From: Solen grandis
Lineage: Eukaryota > Mollusca > Bivalvia > Adapedonta > Solenidae
Direction of reading: 5' to 3'
Assembly (NCBI GenBank): GCA_021229015.1
Contig: CM037788.1
Coordinates: 54,945,145 to 55,009,144 of the forward strand
DNA length: 64,000 nucleotides
Numbering within the stretch: the first letter of the stretch is position 1; the number at the start of each line of letters is the position of its first letter. Positions 41,601 to 51,161 of the stretch are shown here, in pieces. The notes under the pieces were generated by a model, which worked only from the letters and a program-made list of their open reading frames with translations, was not told the origin of the DNA and made no database searches. The translations under genes and the position numbers were made by a program.

Positions 41601-44600
41601 ACAACTTTCCTTACAGCTTTTACTTGGATTGCATGGAGATCCATACTCTCTCCCATTGTCTAATTGTCCATGGTTGTTGTCTTGGCTTGCAGCTCGAGTT
41701 CTTTGCACGTGACCCTAACCCTTGCGATGTTTTGGACGGGGAGGAGGGGATACTGTTTGTCCACTATCCAGATGGCCGCTCGACCGGTGACGCTTTTGTG
41801 TTAATGGGCACGGAGGAGGAAGCCGACAAGGCATTGAAAAAGCACAGGGACATCATGGGCACTCGATATATAGAGCTTTTTAAGTCGACAACGGCAGAAG
41901 TGCAACAGGTAGCGGTTCTATTAAGCTTGCTTTAGTTTGTCAAGGAGTGGGGAAAAACCTGCGTGCTACTATTATTATTATTATATAAGTCCATTGGGTC
42001 TTGGAGCTGTATTTGTAAAATGTCAGCTTACGGTCTTTTATCTTAACTAATATTTACTCTGGTGTAAACTTAATGTAAATGAGTTAAATATACATAAATT
42101 AGGCAATATAAATATCAGTAACATTTAATATTCTTTATTTCATTATTACCTGTCCAAACATTTTATCCTAATATCAAGAAAAATTTAAGGTACCGAATAG
42201 TGTTTGATATCAATGCATTTCTAAATTGGAAAAAAGTTTATATAGTTTTAAGTGTAGATATTCATTACGAAAACATTTCGGAAAAAAGAGAGTCTTATTT
42301 GCATTGCATTTACAGGTTCTTAACAGAAGCATGGACCCGCGCAACCCGGAGCCACAGGAGAACCAAGTCGCATTACCTCCCCTTATTGCCCAGTTGCCAC
42401 CCCAAACGGCGCTGCCGTACATCCCGCAAAGTATCATTACTAGCGGGACAAGACGAGACTGTATTCGCATGAGAAACTTGCCAACCGGTGCACAAGTCAC
42501 CGACATATTATCTTTCCTGGGGGAGTTCTCCCAGTTTATTGTATACCAGGGTGTTCACATGGTTTATAGTGCTCAGGTAAGTTATCTAAGCTTCAGATTT
42601 TAGTCACAAATATAAAACAACTTAAAATTAAGCACACTATTTATATTTTACATGCATCACAATCAGTCTGATTTAAATTCATTCACCTCTAAGGATTTAT
42701 TGAGAAAAATATCAAGGCATTAAACGTTGTGTTTCATTGTTTAATTTCATTGTAGCACATTATTTTGAGTTTTTGATTTCATGAATAAATTTATACTTAA
42801 ACAGGGAGAGCCTTCAGGGGAAGCGTTCATACAGATGAGCACAGATGAAGCCGCGCAGTTGACCGCCATTAACCGACACAGACGACAAATCTATTATGCC
42901 GGGAAAAAGCGCGTGATCGAGGTCATCCAGTGCTCGGGAGAAGATATGAACCTCGTTCTGACACATGGAATTACTTCCCCTACCCTGTCTCCTGTTACTC
43001 CAATTGCCCACCAGGCCGCGATGCCCACAATTACACATCACACGCCACAGATCATACAACGTCAGATTATCTCTCCAGGTAAGATCGTGTGTCCAAAATA
43101 TAATATTAAATATATATCTCAGCAGACTGGTAAAAGATAATAAATTGCAAAATTTTGAGCGAAAAGGCATATATACAGTACTTGATAATTAAAAAAACTA
43201 CCATGAAAACAAAATGTACTGGTATGGCTGTATTTTATAGGACTTATATGAAAAATTAAAGGGTTGGTCAGCACAATTACAGGATAATTTTGTGCCATAT
43301 CATGACACTGCAGAGGGGTTGCCTCAATTACTTCCAGATCCTATTCCTACTCTAATTCTCAACAACAAAAATTAATAAAATATTCATATATTAACGTGTA
43401 CAAAACAACAGTATACATTCGAAAGGTCATGATATAACAAAACTTAACGCATTATGTCTGACCTTATATATTTCAGGAGCGACCTTGTTGCCATCCCTGC
43501 AAGCTGCCGCCACCAGCAACCATCTTGCCACGTCCTTCAGCTCTGCCTTGCCCATTACCCATCTACCCCAGCAGCTGGCCACCGCTCAGTACCCACAGCC
43601 CTTCACACAGGTTGCTGCTGCAGCCCCGCGACCTTCGATGTTCCCGCAGATCATATACTGGTACCCGACTCCACCTGTTTCTCCACAGACTTACTTCACT
43701 ACGAACCCGGGACCATCCATGGTCGTTATGCGTGGACTTCCTTTTAATACCTCCTTACAAGATATACTAAATTTCTTTCACGGATTTCCCGAGGTACGTC
43801 CTCAGACAGATTATTTCCCTAAACTTGGTTGTGGTCCACAAGATTGTGAAGGCTGTTTATTTGAATTTCAGTGTAAACAACCGATGTTTACTTACATTTC
43901 ATCAGAAAGAATTATTTTGCATTTTTTTATATAAGAACACCCTTCATTCCCTTGGCATTTTGCAACAGTGAATGAACAACAAGTATTTGATTATAGAAAT
44001 GTTTGTATACTAAAATGGAAATTTGGTGAAAGTCTTTGGGTTTCAGCTACCCGAGACTCATTTGTTCTTATGAAATTTTAAGACAACAAAATTGTATCCC
44101 CATCTAATATGAAGATATTTGAGGTTTAGGAAGCAGGTTTCCATGGCGACCGTGGAGGGACCAGGAGGTATCGTAAGGGGAGCACAATATTTCGTGTATA
44201 TACTTACTAACAGGATGTGTTTTACGTCTCTCTTCACAATATAACAATGTCTACGTCCCTTTTCTTCTTAGCAGTAATTGGGTCAAAAAATATATATGGT
44301 ATCTTAAACAACTTACTTCAAACAAAAGGCGCTTTTGTGTCTGACTTCAAACAAAAGGCGCTTTTGTGTCTGACTTCAAACATAAGGCGCTTTCTTGTCT
44401 GTTGCTAATATATTCCATTCTAAACCATATATTCTTTTTGACCTTTTCACTTAAGCTCCTATGTATAGTTCAAACAAGTATGTGTGCAGTTTTGTACCAG
44501 AATGTATATTGCTTGATGTTACTGATTTAAATAACGGCCCTTCATCATTCTGCATGTTGCTTGAACCCGTGTTAACTGAGTTTCTAAATGGGCAAAATCA

Positions 44601-46164
44601 GTAACCCAGTCATGTTTTTGTTCATGGCAAGATTTAGAGATTATTTAAAGGTATAAAGGCTCACATACGAGTTTACTTTGACCTCGTTCTGTCCAGTCCC
44701 CAAGAAGTAACACAATTACTAAAACTATGGACATCACATGTGTTTATATTATATATCTCATGTGTTTGTTTGTTTTTTCTTCATAATTGTATGAAATTCT
44801 ATCCGGAAAAGAGGGGTAAAATTTGATTTTTCTCAATTTTGACCAATCACAGGACATGATTACGTCCACCATATTGTTTTGTCTGTTGGGGATTGGACAG
44901 TTTACCGCTTTTCGTTGCTGCCGTTTGTGATCTTGAAACTGCGTTAAACTTCTCGAACTTCTATGTTCCTATGTTTTTTGGTATTCGTTTATCAAACGAT
45001 CAATTAATTACAGTGAAAGCAATTAAATCGTGTTTTATGTTACTCGAAACCGTCAAAAAAGTACCTAATGACTTGTTTGTTAAATGCAAGTATATATTAC
45101 ACAAATATCCACTTGAGCTGAAACTTTGAATCTGCAAAATATTTGCTAGAAAAGGTTTTAAGAATTGTTCAAATTTTTATTTGATATCAGAGTTGAGTAA
45201 AGGGATATAATTCAAGTTGAGAAGTTTAATGACTCCTAGATGCCTGATAACTTTACATATTGCTAGATCTGTTCACAGGTCAGTCTTATTCTCTGTGTTT
45301 GACCGTGTATGTTTAACTGTGCATATTCATATAACCAGACTTGACACAATCAGAGTGTCAAAGTTTATATTTAGCATGTGTGTGTCACACTAGTTAGAGC
45401 TACATTTTATCATAACCCTCATTGTGAGTTTAATTCACATAACGATATTTACTCAGATAAAGTTAAAGTCATCCGAATTCTGTATACGTCTTATCATATA
45501 CGATGGCATCATAATTTTGACTATATTGACGGCTGTAGTAAGATGCGCCAAAATTAAATCCAGCATAAAATATCATTGGCTTTTCTACATTTGAGCTAAA
45601 CTTTGGCAGACCAGTAAGGAAGCGTCAAATTAAATTTCCGCAAAAATATCTGTTGTTTTTAAACCGCCAAATAAAAAGGTCGCCAATGATAAAGATGTAT
45701 ACAGTTTATTTTCACAATGAAGGCTTAGTGTCCACCTATGAAATTTGATATAGATCTATAGATTGTAACATTAATCTAATAAAAGAATTATATGTACAAG
45801 GTATGCTTTGGTAGAGTAAGACAAAACTTAAATGAAATTAGAAAATGCTGCATATAAATTGATAGCATACAAAGGCTCCTGTCACGGCAAAAATACTAAT
45901 GTATCATTATTTACGTTATTCTTGAAAATGGTGAACAGGATGTAAGCGTGTGTTTTAAATACAAAATAACAAATTTGTTATGTTTCTTTTTTCATGTTCT
46001 AGGTAACGCCAGACAATATTCAGGTGCAATATTCTCCGGAAGGATTACCCAGTGGTGACATCGTGATCTCGTTCAACACGAGATCGGAAGCAGAGAGGGC
46101 GCTGGCGGAGAAGAACCATCACGTGATAGGGAACAGAGTTGTGGAATTATTTCTAGCATCCTAG
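16071..46164 (+). CDS. ESRP: Epithelial splicing regulatory protein (ESRP/fusilli), 13 coding exons
   Basis: RNA-binding regulator of alternative splicing; in vertebrates ESRP1/2 drive epithelial splice programmes by binding GU/UGG-rich RNA in the nucleus. Coding exons: 16071-16199, 20351-20494, 24901-25147, 34863-34946, 36683-36737, 38187-38297, 38609-38784, 39026-39120, 41693-41908, 42316-42576, 42805-43078, 43477-43793, 46003-46164. All introns are GT-AG and every phase closes, giving about 756 residues (human ESRP1 681, ESRP2 about 727). Domains: N-terminal RNase H-like region (~1-200), RRM1 ~231-305 (RARGLPW), RRM2 ~331-412 (RMRGLPF), RRM3 ~467-550 (RMRNLP), an Ala/Pro/Gln/Thr-rich linker (~560-675) and RRM4 ~679-755 (VMRGLPF). 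The stretch [20 protein letters not shown] is essentially identical to vertebrate ESRP. The start at 16071 aligns with the vertebrate N-terminus; an in-frame ATG at 16047 would add 8 residues, and a stop lies at 16035. Uncertain points: exon 3 donor, exon 4 acceptor, UTR extents. Confidence 0.95.
17632..17771. repeat. (GA)n microsatellite and purine-rich tract
   Basis: GA runs at 17632-17660 and 17755-17771 separated by purine-rich sequence; in ESRP intron 1. Confidence 0.95.
18279..18427. mobile_element. Foldback MITE 'CCGCTACATTTCGGACC', copy 2
   Basis: 149 bp; termini taagatacctgtaatg and cattacaggtatctta, with arms about 60 nt long that pair nearly throughout. In ESRP intron 1. Confidence 0.9.
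18466..18556. mobile_element. Partial MITE, TTAACCCTTT family
   Basis: 'gcattttgacgcatttgcaa...acccagatcag...ctgtctgatcagggtctc' matches the interior of the element at 589-837; termini are missing. Confidence 0.65.
18621..18740 (+). repeat. Dispersed repeat F, copy 1
   Basis: About 120 bp, about 80% similar by eye to 31031-31152 ('gagttataggct', 'ggaccatgatcacaatt'). Confidence 0.75.
20128..20290 (+). repeat. Dispersed repeat G, copy 1
   Basis: Starts 'cctacgtaaatca', contains 'aataaacatacattt' and 'cagtcactgactggtca', ends near 'gggcattgccgat'. The same order is found at 56012-56178. It ends 60 nt before ESRP exon 2. Confidence 0.7.
20351..20494 (+). CDS. ESRP: ESRP coding exon 2
   Basis: Residues 44-91, 48 codons, phase 0 to 0, acceptor ttacag and strong donor gtgagt. 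It contains the conserved YVRPTPNEL...[10 protein letters not shown] segment of the ESRP N-terminal region (vertebrate: VLVRPDQLELTEDCKEET). A CTGT-rich microsatellite starts within 10 nt of the donor. Confidence 0.93.
20501..20580. repeat. CTGT-rich microsatellite
   Basis: Imperfect (TGTC)n starting 7 nt after the exon 2 boundary. Confidence 0.9.
21993..22017. repeat. Short hairpin
   Basis: 'aaactctttttt' and 'aaaaagagttt' around a central CG; about 11-bp stem. Confidence 0.8.
24711..24840. repeat. Three-copy 'acccggaaac' motif repeat
   Basis: 'atacccggaaaca' recurs at about 24719, 24763 and 24825; the last two sit in a 62-bp spaced duplication with 'tcgatttt'. It ends 60 nt before ESRP exon 3. 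Confidence 0.75.
24901..25147 (+). CDS. ESRP: ESRP coding exon 3 (3' end uncertain)
   Basis: Residues 92-173 plus the first base of 174; acceptor ctcgtttcag. It carries the ESRP-conserved [19 protein letters not shown] and the following YDIRKEF block. Two phase-1 donors are possible. GTAGTA after 25147 is used in the model. A poorer GTATCC after 25126 would remove 7 residues and align better in length with vertebrate ESRP. No other good donor lies before the in-frame stop at about 25180. Confidence 0.88.
30372..30471. other. Assembly gap (100 N)
   Basis: Exactly 100 N, the usual placeholder for a gap of unknown size; lies in ESRP intron 3. Confidence 0.99.
31031..31152 (+). repeat. Dispersed repeat F, copy 2
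   Basis: Matches 18621-18740 in the same orientation; both copies are inside ESRP introns. Confidence 0.75.
34863..34946 (+). CDS. ESRP: ESRP coding exon 4 (84 nt, symmetric, phase 1-1)
   Basis: Encodes [20 protein letters not shown] and onward, lining up with the vertebrate segment containing [20 protein letters not shown], and ends at a strong donor gtaagt. With the acceptor at ...gatctag/gt the exon is 84 nt, phase 1 to phase 1, so inclusion and skipping both keep frame. The sharper-looking acceptor tttacag (34864-34870) would start the exon at 34871; entered in phase 1 from exon 3 it meets TGA after five codons. The exon is supported by homology; the exact acceptor is inferred from phase. 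Confidence 0.75.
35509..35534 (+). promoter_or_regulatory. G-rich run with quadruplex potential
   Basis: Five G-tracts of 3 to 5 separated by 1-2 nt, on the transcribed-sense strand, 563 nt downstream of the 84-nt ESRP exon. It contains GGU trinucleotides, the kind of element ESRP proteins bind. Confidence 0.6.
35646..35749. repeat. 61-bp tandem duplication
   Basis: 'tggttaacaataag' and 'cttaaaggaattaacagtt' repeat with a 61-nt offset. Confidence 0.9.
36683..36737 (+). CDS. ESRP: ESRP coding exon 5 (short)
   Basis: A 55-nt exon after a poly-T tract and catccag, donor gtaatt. It encodes [17 protein letters not shown]; the TG at its end is completed by C from the next exon to give Cys220. It matches the vertebrate H-x-F-x-DP-E-x-V...SGTCSK region that leads into RRM1. 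It was found by requiring the phase (in 1, out 2) and the match, and is too short for a plain ORF search. Confidence 0.85.
36738..38186 (+). other. ESRP intron 5
   Basis: 1.4 kb, gtaatt...ttacag. It carries one SINE-like copy ending in (TCAA)n at about 37271-37430. Nothing else was recognised. Confidence 0.8.
37271..37430 (+). mobile_element. SINE-like element S2, copy in ESRP intron 5
   Basis: 'agctggcttgcggtaggtcg', 'ctacccggatgcctcagtgc', 'ctgttgcagcgacggtaaac', ending in (TCAA)n. The same order is found at 53851-53990, and truncated at 52139-52245. The simple-repeat tail suggests LINE-mobilised SINE. Confidence 0.8.
38187..38297 (+). CDS. ESRP: ESRP coding exon 6 (RRM1, first half)
   Basis: Residues 221-256 plus two bases. 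[20 protein letters not shown] opens RRM1 with the RNP2-like RARGLPW core, then [17 protein letters not shown], nearly invariant in ESRPs. Acceptor ttacag, donor gtaagt. Confidence 0.97.
38609..38784 (+). CDS. ESRP: ESRP coding exon 7 (RRM1, second half)
   Basis: Residues 257-315 plus one base. [20 protein letters not shown] contains the RNP1-like GEALVRF strand; the block continues through [18 protein letters not shown], the last strand of RRM1. Acceptor ttacag, donor gtaagt. Confidence 0.97.
39026..39120 (+). CDS. ESRP: ESRP coding exon 8 (start of RRM2)
   Basis: Residues 316-347, ending in phase 0. It covers the inter-RRM linker ([10 protein letters not shown]) and the first strand of RRM2, [17 protein letters not shown]. 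Acceptor ctacag, donor gtaagt. Confidence 0.96.
39121..41692 (+). other. ESRP intron 8
   Basis: 2.6 kb, gtaagt...ttgcag, interrupting RRM2. It contains an imperfect hairpin (41072-41128). No exon was seen. The small introns nearby (38298-38608, 38785-39025, 41909-42315, 42577-42804, 43079-43476) hold nothing notable. Confidence 0.8.
41072..41128. repeat. Imperfect hairpin in ESRP intron 8
   Basis: 'cgatcggagcacttcgg' pairs with 'ccgaagtgttccgattg' around a ~22-nt loop. Confidence 0.8.
41693..41908 (+). CDS. ESRP: ESRP coding exon 9 (RRM2)
   Basis: 72 codons, residues 348-419. It continues RRM2: [12 protein letters not shown], then [20 protein letters not shown] with the RNP1-like GDAFVLM, then [20 protein letters not shown]. 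Acceptor ttgcag, donor gtagcg (weaker). Confidence 0.96.
42316..42576 (+). CDS. ESRP: ESRP coding exon 10 (linker and RRM3 start)
   Basis: 87 codons, residues 420-506. A Pro/Gln-rich linker ([19 protein letters not shown]) is followed by the RRM3 first strand [18 protein letters not shown] and the [17 protein letters not shown] block, matching vertebrate FLGEFA...GVHMV. Donor gtaagt. Confidence 0.95.
42805..43078 (+). CDS. ESRP: ESRP coding exon 11 (RRM3 end)
   Basis: Residues 507-597 plus one base. [19 protein letters not shown] carries the RNP1-like strand of RRM3, ending [19 protein letters not shown] as in vertebrate ESRP (YVEVFQCSAEEMNFVL). A Thr/Pro/His-rich linker follows. Acceptor aaacag, donor gtaaga. 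Confidence 0.95.
43477..43793 (+). CDS. ESRP: ESRP coding exon 12 (linker and RRM4 start)
   Basis: Residues 598-703. A low-complexity Ala/Pro/Gln/Thr linker contains [16 protein letters not shown], reminiscent of vertebrate NYTAYYPSPPGSP. It ends in the first strand and helix of a fourth [23 protein letters not shown]. Acceptor tttcag, donor gtacgt. Confidence 0.94.
43794..46002 (+). other. ESRP intron 12
   Basis: 2.2 kb, gtacgt...ttctag. It contains a 29-bp tandem repeat (44315-44401). A 78-codon ORF at 44893-45129 has no recognisable similarity and is treated as intronic. Confidence 0.8.
44315..44401. repeat. 29-bp tandem repeat, 3 copies
   Basis: 'acttcaaacaaaaggcgc' plus 'ttttgtgtctg', starting at 44315, 44344 and 44373. 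Confidence 0.95.
46003..46164 (+). CDS. ESRP: ESRP coding exon 13 (RRM4 end, stop)
   Basis: 53 codons plus TAG at 46162-46164. It completes RRM4: a V-x-Y-S-PEG strand, the RNP1-like [27 protein letters not shown] and a final ELF-x-AS. Acceptor ttctag. The domain closes exactly at the C-terminus. Confidence 0.93.
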   Translation, partial: VTPDNIQVQYSPEGLPSGDIVISFNTRSEAERALAEKNHHVIGNRVVELFLAS

Positions 46165-46359
46165 GGATGTCTAAGTTTTAAAAGTAAATTTTGATTATAT
46201 ATCTTTCATTTATGTGTATATGTACGTTTTGTCTTTTTGTCTATTTTTACATGAATTCAATATTTTGCTACATAAAGTTATGGAGTACGATTTTTTTGTT
46301 CTATATATAGATCTGAAATGAATTGCCTTTTAAATAACTCTAGTCCTTTGGGAGAATTA

Positions 46360-46365
46360 AATAAA
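46360..46365 (+). promoter_or_regulatory. Candidate polyadenylation signal for ESRP
   Basis: AATAAA 196 nt after the stop codon. Further AATAAA hexamers occur downstream (e.g. 46952-46957), so a longer 3' UTR is equally possible. Confidence 0.4.
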
Positions 46366-46977
46366 GCTTTAAAACATGATAAATAGCAAGTCCGAAATAT
46401 GCGAAAAGACATTTTTTGTTAGGGTATGAGTAGCCAATTTTATTTTAAATTTTCTATGGGGTATTTATTGTCTGATAATTTACTTTTTTTCAAATTCCTT
46501 GTAGCAATAATTAATTGAACGCTATTTTTGTTCAAGTTGTTGATATTGTCAGTCTCATACACAGGTAAATTATGTACATTTAGTGTATTTTCGTTGTTTT
46601 TGTTAATGATGTATGCAAATATTTAGTGTACAATCACCTATATCTATTTATGCAATACTGAAAGGTTGGCACAAGGAGCCAAAAATACATCGCCTTGCAC
46701 CTTTAATGTTATGGATTTTAATCCACTGCAATGCAGGTTGAAGGTAACTTCAGAATAACGACAGAGAAAATCAAATGAGAAACTGTAATCTAGTCACGTT
46801 TACAAGCACATATTTATGCTGTAAAATCAAAATGTGACATTTTTTCTGTAGATAGTTCACTTCTTTCGTATACATACATTCATTCGCTCATATTCCTAGT
46901 AAGTTACGTCAAAATTCTAAAGGTTGATCACACGCGACATTTATATTGTAGAATAAATATATAAGCATGTGATTTCA

Positions 46978-47068
46978 TGCTCACCGAGCTTGTCAGATAA
47001 TGCTCACGGAGCTTGACGGAAATGCTCACGGAGCTTGACGAAAATGCTCACGGAGCTTGACGGAAAAT
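46978..47068. repeat. 22/23-bp minisatellite, 4 copies
   Basis: 'tgctcacggagcttgacgga' starting at 46978, 47001, 47023 and 47045. Confidence 0.95.
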
Positions 47069-50000
47069 GACGAAAACGTCATCAGAGTGCCTAACTTGTG
47101 TTCGAAGTGCTATGATTTTAATCAAGATGAATCGTATTCATCATATGTTGCTTATTTCTGACATTATGAAGCGTGTAACAATGGCGTTTCAAATTCTTAT
47201 TGAACGCTACGTGCACTTTCTACGCATCATATTTGTAAATGTTAATCATGTTTTGTACAGTCAAAATGTTTTATTGAATTTAAGGTCGATTTAAAAATAG
47301 AAGTAGTTGTTAATATGTGCGAAGCACAAATGTTAATGTTGTAACAACAGGTCATGTGTCTTCCAAAATATGTAAATACAATATATTTTGTATATATTTA
47401 GAGCATTCCGTTCTGGCAGATCTATGCATGCAAGAGTTATTACATAGTCCAAATATTTGCTTAGAAATGAATCTATTTACAAATTTATTCTTGTATTTTA
47501 TAGAGAATATGCATTCCACGTGTCTTCCAGTCTATATTTTTCAAACATTCTGTGCATTCCATAGATTTGTCTTCCAATGTGAGAGAAGTGCCTTAATAAC
47601 TAGAGAATGATTTTTTTATTAGTAATTGTTTTTCAACTACATGTACTTTCACATCAAATATATGCATATATTTTGTATGTTTTGCCAAAAATCTGTTCTA
47701 TGATAATGGCGCAATATTTTATAATATCACTTTTGGGCTGACCGAGTGCAAATGTACTTCGAAAGTACGTTTGGTTGTCAGGGTAACCATTTTAAAGGTC
47801 ATGAATCGGAACAATTGCCAAATGGATCTAGTATAAAATCTTAAATTTAGGAAACTTGCCTGATACCTCACTAGACGTTGTTACCAGTTTTGTGTGAAAT
47901 GTCAAATTATATTTGAAATGGTCTTTTTGCATTTCAAGAAAACTTCATTTTTATCAAAGGTCCATGATATTTTAAAAGAGGCGTTGGTTTCCGTGGAAAT
48001 GGGATGCGCCCTTAGGCGTGGAAGATATATGTTGGATATCATTACTGTTGTATATTTTGTCATTGAATGTTGTTTATAGATTTATTGTTCCAGCAGAGTT
48101 TGATTTTATTCTTTAAAATGATTTTAAATTTATATAGATCTAAACTGTATTTGATCTGCAAGTATAGGGGAACCTTAGATGTTAGTATGTATATGTATAC
48201 ATGTAATAGATTCTATATGCTGTTTTGTACATAATGTCAGGGTATACATATTTCGATTATAAAAATTTTCCATATACCACTAAAAAGTAGTGGAACCTCT
48301 ACAAAAGACCATATGTGTCAAAATTTCTTGGCAATATACAAATTATGTCTTTTGCATTGGTTTGACTGTTTTACGGGGATTTCTTTATAACTTTCTCTTT
48401 TATTCTGTTTATTCAGATTTTGCAAGAGGATGATTATACTTCCAGCATCTGAAATAGCATAGGTAAAAGGGTGTGAAAACACTTTTACTGTCTGGTTGAT
48501 ACCTTATCAATAGACATCCATTGTAGCTGTTTAAAAATTCCCGAAAATTGATGCTCAAATAAATTATGTTATGAAAATAACATAATTCAACGAAATTGAT
48601 AAATCAATAAAATGAAATTAAACCTCAATTTCTCTGATTATTATTATTATCATTTTTTTAAAATGTTTTCAGAAAATTGTTCGTAGATTTTTAGTTGCTT
48701 TAAAGGTAATTATCCTCTTGCTTGCATCAGATTGCAATATCATGACAATATTCATAGTTTGTGCAATATGGTACGTTAGGATATACCTATAGTAATAACA
48801 AAACTTAGCAGAGTCCTCGTATCTGGTACAAGACAATCTGTTCAGTATGATCGAATACAAGAAAAGTTCCTAATGAACACGTTTTTATATATACATGTAG
48901 TTTCTTTTTTTTTTCTCGTAAATAATAGATTTACATTTTTATTCATATTTGTTAAGCTCTATGAAAATAACTTTTCGTATCAACCTTTTACAGGGTTTTC
49001 CCTTGATTTTTGTAACTGGAGGTCAAATGACCCCTTAATATACAGACTCGGAGACCTTTAAAAACAATGGAGGTCATTTAAGCAAATCGGACAATTTTGT
49101 GCGTTATAGAAAACCCTGCTTTGGAAAAGGTCATTCTTGCCAACCTTAGCCTTATAATGCAAATACTGCATAAAAAAGATAATATAGGTAATTGGTGACT
49201 AATCAACTCAACTGAACAGATGGTCTATCTTGTACCAAGATATAGAAGCAGTAGACCAGGTTGTTAAATAATTGTGGGAGCTTACCCCTTGGAGCGGTTT
49301 CTTTGCCCATGTATGGTTGTTAACGTCTATAAACTATCCATTGCCATAAAACATGACAAACATATACGTGTGGTGTGAAGATCATTTGCTTCATCGGTCG
49401 CCATTTTGATTAGAGATCGTGTGAAAAAATTGTCCAATGACAGCAATCGAATCAAATTTTAAATTTAAATCAAATTTGAAATAACATTTAGTAATACATT
49501 CGTTACACACGAATGTAATTTAGTTACTTTTGATTTAATAAATTTGATAGCAGACGAATTAAAAAAGAATTCAAAATTGCGGCCGATAATCACGGGCTCT
49601 GCTGGCTCTATCAAAAGATTTTATTCACCCTTCATTTCTGTTGTGCATCACACATCTCTATTTGTAGCATATATCTGGCTTTATCGATATTGATACAGCA
49701 ATAAACAGTTTAGAAGCGTACTGGTGGTGGTCGTCTGGTTGTGGTGTTTCTATATCATTCTGGTGATGGTTGTTGACAATCGGCACTTTCCGGTAGTTTT
49801 CGTAACCGTACACGGAATTACACGGAATTGGTGTTCTGATTGATTTGTTGCTTCGATTCATTTATATAATAGTGGTCAGACAAAATTAACTCCGATTTCT
49901 TTTTCGCAGACTTCAGAAAAGAAAAAAATTAAATGTAGATATCTTAATGTTTGTTTTCATACAAATCTAGAATTTTGTAAGAATAAAAAAGCAAATATTT

Positions 50001-51079
50001 TCATGAATAATTTTGACTGGCCACTATGTATTGGGAAAATTAAAACTGGAGTTGTCGCGCAACGGTGAACGGGCACTCACAATTGTCAAGATCAACATGC
50101 GAAAGTTTAACTGTTCGGTAGAATTGTTTAAGGGAGTAACAATAAACTCTTGGCTTAGCTAGGGTCTTTTGAACTTGAGGACAGGGCAACTGACAGCTAA
50201 TTTCTATCTGTTATCTTTAACTCCTTTAAGGTGATTACGGTAATTAACTGGGAATTGGTAAATGTACTCTAAAACTGCACCTCTCAAAATGATTGTGTTT
50301 TAAACTAATTTAGGGCATGAAAGGTAAATTGGTGTCCGGTCTGTAAACCCATGCACGCATTGTTTATAGGGACCTGGATTCGTGTGATGGTGCCGCACTG
50401 TTGCACCAGTCTTGGCATATTTATTTTGTACAAGTTATCTGTGATATTACTGTTTATTTATTTCAGACAGTGCACGAAAATTAGATTTTCGTTTTAAGAC
50501 TCATTGCTCTAATAGGGCAAATGATAGGATATTTAGTTTTATTTAATATGTTATTTATTGTGAAGAATTCGGCCATGCCATTTTAAGTATTATAAGGAAA
50601 GAAAAGCATGCTGAAATAAAAAGTGATATAAAAACTTGCTGTCATTTACAGCCCAATTCTATCCCTTTATGTTCTAGAAAGCTATTCGCCTTTCAGATGA
50701 GAAAAATGAAAATAAATAAGTTTGTCCAAACACAAACGCATGGAAAACATGAATCATTTACACGTGTTTAAAATCTGAAAATCATTCCGTATATGTACTC
50801 TGATTAAAAACAAAGCATGTTGATCACTTCGGACAATTTTTGTACCCGTTGCCCGTTGGGTAAAGGCTCCGCGCATTTACGACATCTATTTCGTGAGTTC
50901 TTATCGACGGAAGGAACACGAGAACTGTTACAGACCAGGTGACGGGTCATCCTTTTTTATTCTTTGGTGGAGCGCAACCGGTAACCAATGCTGTCTTGTA
51001 CCCGTGGTAACACTTATTTGGTCCCCATCTCCTAAAATCGCTATATAACACTGGGTGAAAAGAACACATTCTATTTTCC

Positions 51080-51161
51080 CCCCAATTGTGCAATCTCGAT
51101 CTTTTCCGACAGAAATGTCCGAAAGTGTCCGGAAGATCCCGAGATTATACGATTGGTCGTT
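51080..51161. repeat. Imperfect inverted repeat
   Basis: 'ccaattgtgcaatctcg' and 'cgagattatacgattgg' with further pairing 'atcttttccgaca'/'tgtccggaagat' inside. Confidence 0.8.

Noticed and set aside
42210..43170. Minus-strand ORFs opposite ESRP exons 10-11
   Set aside because: Antisense shadows of real ESRP coding exons.
44137..44150. X-box-like sites (e.g. GTTTCCATGGCGAC here; others at 26495, 31513, 57833)
   Set aside because: The motif is degenerate enough that several matches are expected by chance in 64 kb, and one lies across a splice acceptor.
46978..47068. CRISPR-like array of short repeats
   Set aside because: Units are directly adjacent with no spacers, in a eukaryotic gene flank; it is a minisatellite.
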